From Oscillospiraceae bacterium (GTDB taxonomy: Bacteria > Bacillota > Clostridia > Oscillospirales > Oscillospiraceae), in the NCBI GenBank assembly GCA_902767395.1, contig CACXHI010000237.1, positions 1 through 17,560 of the forward strand: a stretch of DNA of 17,560 nucleotides. Reading direction: 5' to 3'. The notes under the pieces are model-generated. The model made no database searches and was not told the origin of the DNA. It was given only the letters and a program-made list of their open reading frames with translations. Shown here in pieces: positions 13,123 to 17,560 of the stretch. The translations under genes were made by a program, and so were the position numbers. Position 1 is the first letter of the stretch, and every line of letters starts with the position of its first letter.

Positions 13123-13387
13123 GCGAATCCCCCCGCACAATTTCGATACTTCATTATATCCGGGTTCGAGGAAAATCATACGGCGCGGCGCAAAGGGGGA
13201 TGAAATGCAGAAGCGAGGCACGTGGAGGATTCCATTGGGAACAAGGAACAAGGAAATGAATTCTCCATTCAACGGACTTCGATATCTTTTTTAATCCATC
13301 ATTTCATATAATACGAAATAGGATATTACGTATCTTATTTAATATATTTATTCCTAACTAATTATTATTATAAAACGAAAATTTTTG
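13123..13387. repeat. AT-rich intergenic region with A+G-rich repeat, left border of the AAA cassette
   Basis: No gene is seen in this stretch of about 265 bases. It holds GGGAACAAGGAACAAGGAAA (13237-13256), the same A+G-rich repeat type as at 1741 and 10121. From about 13280 to 13387 the sequence becomes extremely AT-rich, with many TAAT/TATA tracts such as AATTATTATTATAAAACG. The composition breaks sharply from the host genes, as expected at the edge of acquired DNA. GTATCTTA at 13330-13337 resembles the phage operator octamer, but this is likely chance in AT-rich DNA. Confidence 0.6.
13153..13158 (-). promoter_or_regulatory. Possible -10 box for the ytvI-like gene
   Basis: On the minus strand, GGATATAATG places TATAAT about 30 bases upstream of the GTG. 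No good TTGACA-like box lies 16-18 bp further up. GATATAAT also resembles a sporulation sigma -10 (CATACAAT-like), which would suit ytvI. This is weak evidence. Confidence 0.35.
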
Positions 13388-13416
13388 TTGCATTTTATTG
13401 GAAAAGGTGGTAATAT
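13388..13416 (+). promoter_or_regulatory. Promoter of the AAA-TOPRIM cassette
   Basis: TTGCAT (13388-13393), a 17-bp spacer and TAATAT (13411-13416) preceded by TGG form a good extended -10 promoter. The predicted start lies about 45 bases before the AAA gene's ATG. The upstream AT-rich tract could act as an UP element. Confidence 0.65.
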
Positions 13417-13468
13417 CACGGTGGGATATCAGTTATTGAATCTACTACGATCAGAAAGGACAAAAACC

Positions 13469-14755
13469 ATGGAGCTTTTGACTGTTTCCGTCGGCGGGTT
13501 CCGAAACGTCAAGAAAACGACCGTCCACCTTGATTCCATCACCGCGCTGGTCGGATTAAACGGAAGCGGAAAATCCAATCTGCTCAAAGCAATCGATTAT
13601 GGGTTTGATTTTCTCCACGCTTCGAGTGAGGAGCGAGAAGCGATGATGGCCAGCACTGCCAATATTCCGCTTCTGAAAACAATGCCTGCAAATCCGTTCT
13701 CTTTCTCCATTGAGAGCAGGCTTTCCCTGAGACAGCAAGCCTACTGCATCCGATACGAATTTGAATTTGCTTGGCAAACCCAGCGCTCCGACGCAAAGAT
13801 TCTCACGGAATCTCTTCAAGTGAAGCGGGACGAGAAGGGGCAAAAGTATCGCTCGTTTTTCTCCAGAAGCGAAAAAACCGCCAAATACCTGCCGTCCGAA
13901 ACCGGGCGCTGCGATAAGGCGCTGCCAATCGACAACACCACCACGGTGCTGTCGAAGCTTCTGGCTTACGACGACCTGTTCTACGCAGAACTTTTGAAGG
14001 CGATCCGGGATACGGAATTCTATATCGACGCGCATTTGGACGCCAGCAAATCTTTTAGGGTACATCCTCTTGTGATTCGAGACTTTGAAGAGCTGAACCT
14101 GAACCGTCTGGATGACATTCCTCGTGCAATTTTCTATTTGAAGCGGGATGATCCCTCCCGGTATGCCCTCTTAATCGACGCCTTTCAGCAGCTATTCCCA
14201 AACATCAAAGAAATCATCGTGACGGAGCACAAGCTGGAAATGCCAGACATGCCGAGTCTGCCAGAGGAGGTTCCGCTTGTGTTTTCGGAATCCTTTTACA
14301 CCATGCGGATCGTGGATGCAAAGCTGGTGCAGCCAATTGATTTCAGAGCGCTTTCTGCCGGAACCCTCCGCATCTTTTTGCTGCTGACCATGGCGGTGAT
14401 TGCCGACATCAAGGGGCTGTCGCTGATTGCGATTGAGGAACCGGAAAACTCCCTGCATCCCAGTCTGCTGCAAACCCTGCTTGACATTTTGAATCAGCTG
14501 ATCGGCTCCTGCAAGATCATCATGTCCAGCCACTCCCCCTATATGGTTCAGTATCTGAAGCCCCACAGCATCTATATCACCCGGCTGAACGACGCCGGCG
14601 AAGCGAATTTTGAAAGAATCGCAGCGGGCAAGGTAAACGCGCTGTTCCGCGATGCAACAGAGAATGAGGAATCCATCGGAGACTATCTCTTCCACATTCT
14701 TTCCAGTGCGAACGCCGACGAATTCTTGGAGGAGTATCTGGAAGCCAATGACTGA
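13469..14755 (+). CDS. AAA family ATPase (OLD / AAA_15-AAA_21 type), likely anti-phage system component
   Basis: The 428-residue ABC-like ATPase starts with an FRNVKKTTVHL strand and Walker A GLNGSGKS (residues 29-36). It then has a long inserted coiled or mixed region, a signature-like LSAGT (295-299), Walker B LSLIAIEEPENSLHP (E323-E324 acidic pair) and the SSHSP switch histidine (H355). This architecture is typical of OLD-family and AAA_15/AAA_21 ATPases. The C terminus ends soon after the ATPase core without a TOPRIM domain; a TOPRIM-like protein is encoded by the overlapping next gene. Two-gene systems of this form (PARIS, AbiL, RloAB-like) block phage growth, with the ATPase as sensor and scaffold and the partner as effector. 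The start is the ATG at 13469, behind AGAAAGGA. Base composition is AT-richer than its neighbours, suggesting transfer. The defence role is inferred. Confidence 0.85.
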   Translation: MELLTVSVGGFRNVKKTTVHLDSITALVGLNGSGKSNLLKAIDYGFDFLHASSEEREAMMASTANIPLLKTMPANPFSFSIESRLSLRQQAYCIRYEFEFAWQTQRSDAKILTESLQVKRDEKGQKYRSFFSRSEKTAKYLPSETGRCDKALPIDNTTTVLSKLLAYDDLFYAELLKAIRDTEFYIDAHLDASKSFRVHPLVIRDFEELNLNRLDDIPRAIFYLKRDDPSRYALLIDAFQQLFPNIKEIIVTEHKLEMPDMPSLPEEVPLVFSESFYTMRIVDAKLVQPIDFRALSAGTLRIFLLLTMAVIADIKGLSLIAIEEPENSLHPSLLQTLLDILNQLIGSCKIIMSSHSPYMVQYLKPHSIYITRLNDAGEANFERIAAGKVNALFRDATENEESIGDYLFHILSSANADEFLEEYLEAND

Positions 14756-15359
14756 GAAACTTGTCGCGTTTTTTGTAGAGGGTGCAACGGAGGTTGCGTT
14801 TTATAAGGCTGTGGTGATCAATGCACAAAAGAAGTTGAACGCTCCGTACGCTTGTAGCTTTCAGTATGTGGACATGAAGGGGATCGGCAATTTCAAATCG
14901 GACGCCCTGCGTCAGTTTCGTCTTTTGAAAAAGAAACACCCCGATCAACCAATCGACGTATTTCTGTGTATTGACCGCGACGTCTTTGACTTACAGAAAA
15001 AGCCGCCAATTGATAAAGCGTCCGTCAAAAAGAGTTTGATAAAGGAAGGGGCGCAGAAGGTCGAGTATATTGAAGCAAAGCAGTCCATTGAGGACTGGTT
15101 CTTGTGCGATTATCACGGAGTGATCTCCTATTTGGGATTGCCGACGAAAACCAAGCGCCCGGAAGGAACCGGCCAAGAAGCACTGAAAAAGCTATTTCTG
15201 AAAGCCGGCAAGGTGTACGTTAAGGGTGGAAACGCCGGAAAGCTCATTGAGTATCTCGATATTTCCGGCATTATGAACGCCTGCTGTTCCCAATTCAAAC
15301 CGCTGTGTGAAACGCTGGGGCTTGAATGCAAAAAAGAAAAGAAATGCCGCAACGCATAA
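14748..15359 (+). CDS. TOPRIM-like nuclease/effector partner of the AAA ATPase
   Basis: The 203-residue protein begins VAFFVEGATEVAFYKAVV. E11 and E15 in FVEGATE match the TOPRIM first acidic motif, and VFLCIDRDVFD (D76 and D78) matches the DxD motif. A further conserved-looking region is EAKQSIEDWFLCDYHGVISY (109-128), close to the S-x-E-x-W-F pattern of RloB- and DUF4435-like partners of AAA ATPases. KGIGNFK (44-50) is another likely family signature. I infer a metal-dependent nuclease or translation-blocking effector released by the ATPase; the exact family (DUF4435/AriB, AbiLii/RloB or another) cannot be fixed by eye. The ATG at 14748 overlaps the ATPase stop by 8 bases, so translation is coupled. 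A ribosome site GGAGGAG is about 13 bases upstream. The protein is small for these families and has no other domain. The end is basic and cysteine-containing. Confidence 0.75.
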   Translation: MTEKLVAFFVEGATEVAFYKAVVINAQKKLNAPYACSFQYVDMKGIGNFKSDALRQFRLLKKKHPDQPIDVFLCIDRDVFDLQKKPPIDKASVKKSLIKEGAQKVEYIEAKQSIEDWFLCDYHGVISYLGLPTKTKRPEGTGQEALKKLFLKAGKVYVKGGNAGKLIEYLDISGIMNACCSQFKPLCETLGLECKKEKKCRNA

Positions 15360-15363
15360 GGCG

Positions 15364-15416
15364 CATAGCAAAGGGGTTGTCTCTGCGGGAGACAACCCCT
15401 TTGCTATGAATTTTTC
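15364..15416. terminator. Bidirectional intrinsic terminator between the AAA-TOPRIM cassette and gyrA
   Basis: A perfect 20-bp stem has arms 15364-15383 and 15389-15408 with a 5-base TGCGG loop. TTTTTC follows at 15411-15416 on the plus strand, and the inner stem core is AAAGGGG/CCCCTTT. It begins 5 bases after the TOPRIM gene stop and lies just beyond the gyrA stop, so it serves both convergent units. Confidence 0.9.
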
Positions 15417-17560
15417 TTATTCCGTCTCCTCACGGCTGACGGTTTCGATGGAGATGACCTTGCTGCCTTCCTCGAGGCGCATGACGCGCACGCCTTGGGC
15501 GGCGCGGCCGTAGACGTTGATATCGGAAATCTGCATCCGAATGATCACGCCGTTGTTTTCGATCACCATCAGATCCTCGTCCTCGGAGACGACCTGTACG
15601 CCGGCGACCTTGCCGGTTTTGTCCGTCAGGCCGTAGGCCGCCATGCCCTTGCCGCCCCGGCTCTGGGGCTGGGTACGCGCGCCGGTCTCGTCGGGCTTCA
15701 GGAAGGCGGAGAGCTCGGTGCGCTTGCCGAAGCCGTTCTCCGTCACCGAGAGCAGGGTCTTGCCCGCCTCGTAAATGCCCGCACCGACCAGATAATCCCC
15801 GTCGGCAAGGGTGATGCCCCGCACGCCGTAGGCGGTTCTGCCCATGCAGCGCACGTCCGACTCGTGGAAGCAGATGCCCATGCCCTCGCGGGTGGCAAGC
15901 AGGATCTTTTTCTCCCCGTCGGTGCGCATGACGGAGATCAGGCTGTCGCCCTCATCCAGCGTAATCGCCTTAATGCCCGCCTTGCGCGCGGTATTCAGCT
16001 CGGAGAGCTGCACGCGCTTGACCGTACCGTTGCGGGTGACCATCATCAGATACTCGTTTTCGGAGAATTCCCGCAGGGTCACGCCTGCGGTGACGTACTC
16101 TCCGGCCTCGAGGGGCAGGACGTTGATCATCGCCGTGCCGCGGGCGGTGCGCCCGGCTTCGGGGATCTGATAGCCCTTCTTGCGGTGGCACTTGCCGAGA
16201 TTCGTAAAGAACAGGATGCTGTCGTGGGTGGAGGCGGCGAAGATATCCTTCACGAAGTCCTCCTGCTTGAGATTGGCGGCATGGATACCCCGTCCGCCGC
16301 GCCGCTGGGCGCGGTACTCGGTGACGGGCATTCGCTTGACGTAGCCCTGCTCGGAGACGGTGAACACACAGTCCTCCTCCTCGATCAGATCCTCCACGTC
16401 CAGCTCGTCCTCCACCTCCTGAATCTCGGTCAGGCGGTCGTCGCCGTACTTGTCCCGAATTTGGAGCAGCTCGTCGCGGAGAATGCCCTTGACCATGTTC
16501 AGGTCGGCCAGAACCGCCTTATAGTAGGCAATTTTCTCCTCGATCTCCCGGTATTCGGCCTCTAACTTCTCGCGCTCCAGTCCCTGCAGGGCCTTGAGCC
16601 GCATATCGAGGATGGTTTGCGCCTGAAGCTCGGACAGGCCGAAGCGCTCCATCAGACGCTCCTTCGCGTCGTCGTAGGCCGAGCGGATGATGCGGATAAC
16701 CTCGTCGATATTGTCCTGTGCGATCAGCAAGCCCTCTAAGATGTGGGCGCGCTCCTCGGCCTTTTTCAGCTCGAACTGAGTGCGGCGGATGATGACCTGC
16801 TCCTGAAACGTCAGATACTCGTCCAGCACGCTGCGCAGGTTCAGGCAGCGGGGCTGGCTCTGATCGTCCACCAGGGCCAGCATATTGACCGAGAAGGAGG
16901 ATTGCAGCGCGGTCTGGGCAAAGAGCCGGTTGAGCACGACCTGAGGATTGGCGTCCTTTTTCAGCTCGATCACAATGCGCATTCCGTTGCGGTCGGACTC
17001 GTCGCGCAGGTCGGAGATGCCCTCGAGCCGCTTGTCCTTGACCTGCTCGGCAATATTCTCGACCAAGCGCTTCTTGTTGACCTGATAGGGCAGCTCGTTG
17101 ACGATGATGCGGATGCGGTTCTGCCCGTGCTCCTCGAACTCCGTCCGTCCGCGGACCAGAATGCGACCCCGGCCCGTGGCGTAGGCGGCGCGAATCCCGC
17201 TGCGGCCCATGATAATGCCGCGCGTGGGGAAGTCCGGCCCCTTGACGTGCTGCATCAGATCCGCCAGCGTCGCGTCGGGATGGTCGAGCACCTCCACGCA
17301 GGCGTCGATGACCTCGCGCAGATTGTGGGGCGGGATATTGGTGGCCATGCCCACGGCAATGCCGCTCGAGCCGTTGACCAGCAGATTCGGGAAGCGGGAG
17401 GGGAGGACCTTGGGCTCCTTGCGGGTCTCGTCGAAGTTGGGAACCCAGTCGATCACCTGCTTGTCGATATCGCGCAGCATTTCGTTGGCAAGCTTCGACA
17501 TCCGGGCCTCGGTGTAACGGTAGGCCGCAGGGGGGTCGCCGTCGATGGAGCCGAAGTTGC
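15417..17560 (-). CDS. gyrA: DNA gyrase subunit A, C-terminal 713 residues visible; 5' end outside the window
   Basis: GyrA cuts and rejoins DNA in the A2B2 gyrase that introduces negative supercoils. The window's right edge enters just before the active site: NFGSIDGDPPAAYRYTEAR is coded at 17504-17558. The catalytic tyrosine of RYTE (E. coli Tyr122) is codon 17516-17514, so an ATG 15 bases inside (17501) is not the start. FPNLLVNGSSGIAVGMATNI follows, then the long coiled-coil region with RAHILEGLLIAQDNID, ending in the C-terminal beta-propeller. The GyrA box QRRGGRG is present (coded at 16307-16287), which marks gyrase and not topoisomerase IV ParC. Propeller repeats then follow. The end is short and acidic (RLEEGSKVISIETVSREETE). 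The gene is ordinary host core sequence; the quinolone-resistance residues lie outside the window. Confidence 0.97.
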   Translation of the reverse strand, partial: NFGSIDGDPPAAYRYTEARMSKLANEMLRDIDKQVIDWVPNFDETRKEPKVLPSRFPNLLVNGSSGIAVGMATNIPPHNLREVIDACVEVLDHPDATLADLMQHVKGPDFPTRGIIMGRSGIRAAYATGRGRILVRGRTEFEEHGQNRIRIIVNELPYQVNKKRLVENIAEQVKDKRLEGISDLRDESDRNGMRIVIELKKDANPQVVLNRLFAQTALQSSFSVNMLALVDDQSQPRCLNLRSVLDEYLTFQEQVIIRRTQFELKKAEERAHILEGLLIAQDNIDEVIRIIRSAYDDAKERLMERFGLSELQAQTILDMRLKALQGLEREKLEAEYREIEEKIAYYKAVLADLNMVKGILRDELLQIRDKYGDDRLTEIQEVEDELDVEDLIEEEDCVFTVSEQGYVKRMPVTEYRAQRRGGRGIHAANLKQEDFVKDIFAASTHDSILFFTNLGKCHRKKGYQIPEAGRTARGTAMINVLPLEAGEYVTAGVTLREFSENEYLMMVTRNGTVKRVQLSELNTARKAGIKAITLDEGDSLISVMRTDGEKKILLATREGMGICFHESDVRCMGRTAYGVRGITLADGDYLVGAGIYEAGKTLLSVTENGFGKRTELSAFLKPDETGARTQPQSRGGKGMAAYGLTDKTGKVAGVQVVSEDEDLMVIENNGVIIRMQISDINVYGRAAQGVRVMRLEEGSKVISIETVSREETE

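Noticed and set aside
12196..13203. Plus-strand 335-codon frame opposite the ytvI-like gene
   Set aside because: The predicted product is a Q/R/A-rich shadow. The minus strand encodes a clear multi-pass membrane protein with family motifs.
13330..13337. Fifth copy of the operator-like octamer (GTATCTTA) before the AAA cassette
   Set aside because: It lies in a very AT-rich stretch and differs at the last base. One chance 7-mer match is expected, so shared control by the phage repressor is not supported.
15495..16565. Plus-strand open frame of 356 codons
   Set aside because: It is antisense to gyrA, which has full family motifs there. No start site or recognisable domain is present.

Overview
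The window looks like a piece of a G+C-rich Firmicutes chromosome, most likely class Clostridia and probably Oscillospiraceae-like. The evidence is strong AGGAGG-type ribosome binding sites, a YtvI-type (AI-2E family) membrane protein typical of spore formers, and GTAGGGG-type palindromic intergenic repeats that I associate with this group. The genus cannot be fixed from the window alone. Core genes lie at both ends: the 3' end of pnp (polynucleotide phosphorylase) at the left, and most of gyrA (DNA gyrase A, minus strand) at the right.

From about 491 to 12010 there is a compact phage-derived block. Its left arm, on the minus strand, encodes an XRE-family repressor and an ImmA/IrrE-type metallopeptidase. 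A divergent control region (1398-1539) holds two promoters with perfect TTGACA -35 boxes and three copies of an octamer GTATCTT(C/G). A fourth copy lies in the leader upstream of the portal gene. The right arm is one co-directional run of 13 genes: a very acidic small HTH protein, portal, four small virion or connector proteins, a coiled-coil probable ejection protein, a scaffold, an N4-gp56-family major capsid protein, a probable tail nozzle or stabilization protein, a 47-residue protein, a short terminase small subunit without a DNA-binding domain, and an intact terminase large subunit. Every reading frame is open and most are translationally coupled. I found no integrase, replication gene, tail fibre, lysin, holin or att-like direct repeat. 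The block therefore looks like a regulated head-and-packaging module fixed in the chromosome (GTA-like, satellite-like or domesticated), or a neatly trimmed prophage.

Right of the block, convergent to the terminase, is a ytvI-like gene. The stop codon and last residues of that gene lie inside a 19-bp-stem palindromic repeat. Then comes an AT-rich stretch and a two-gene cassette: an OLD/AAA_15-type ATPase overlapping a small TOPRIM-like protein. This cassette resembles AAA-TOPRIM anti-phage systems such as PARIS, AbiL or RloAB, but it cannot be assigned to one of them here. A 20-bp-stem bidirectional terminator separates it from gyrA.

Several A+G-rich degenerate repeats (GGGAACAAGGAAC type) sit at module borders: after the small HTH gene, after the nozzle gene, and before the AAA cassette.
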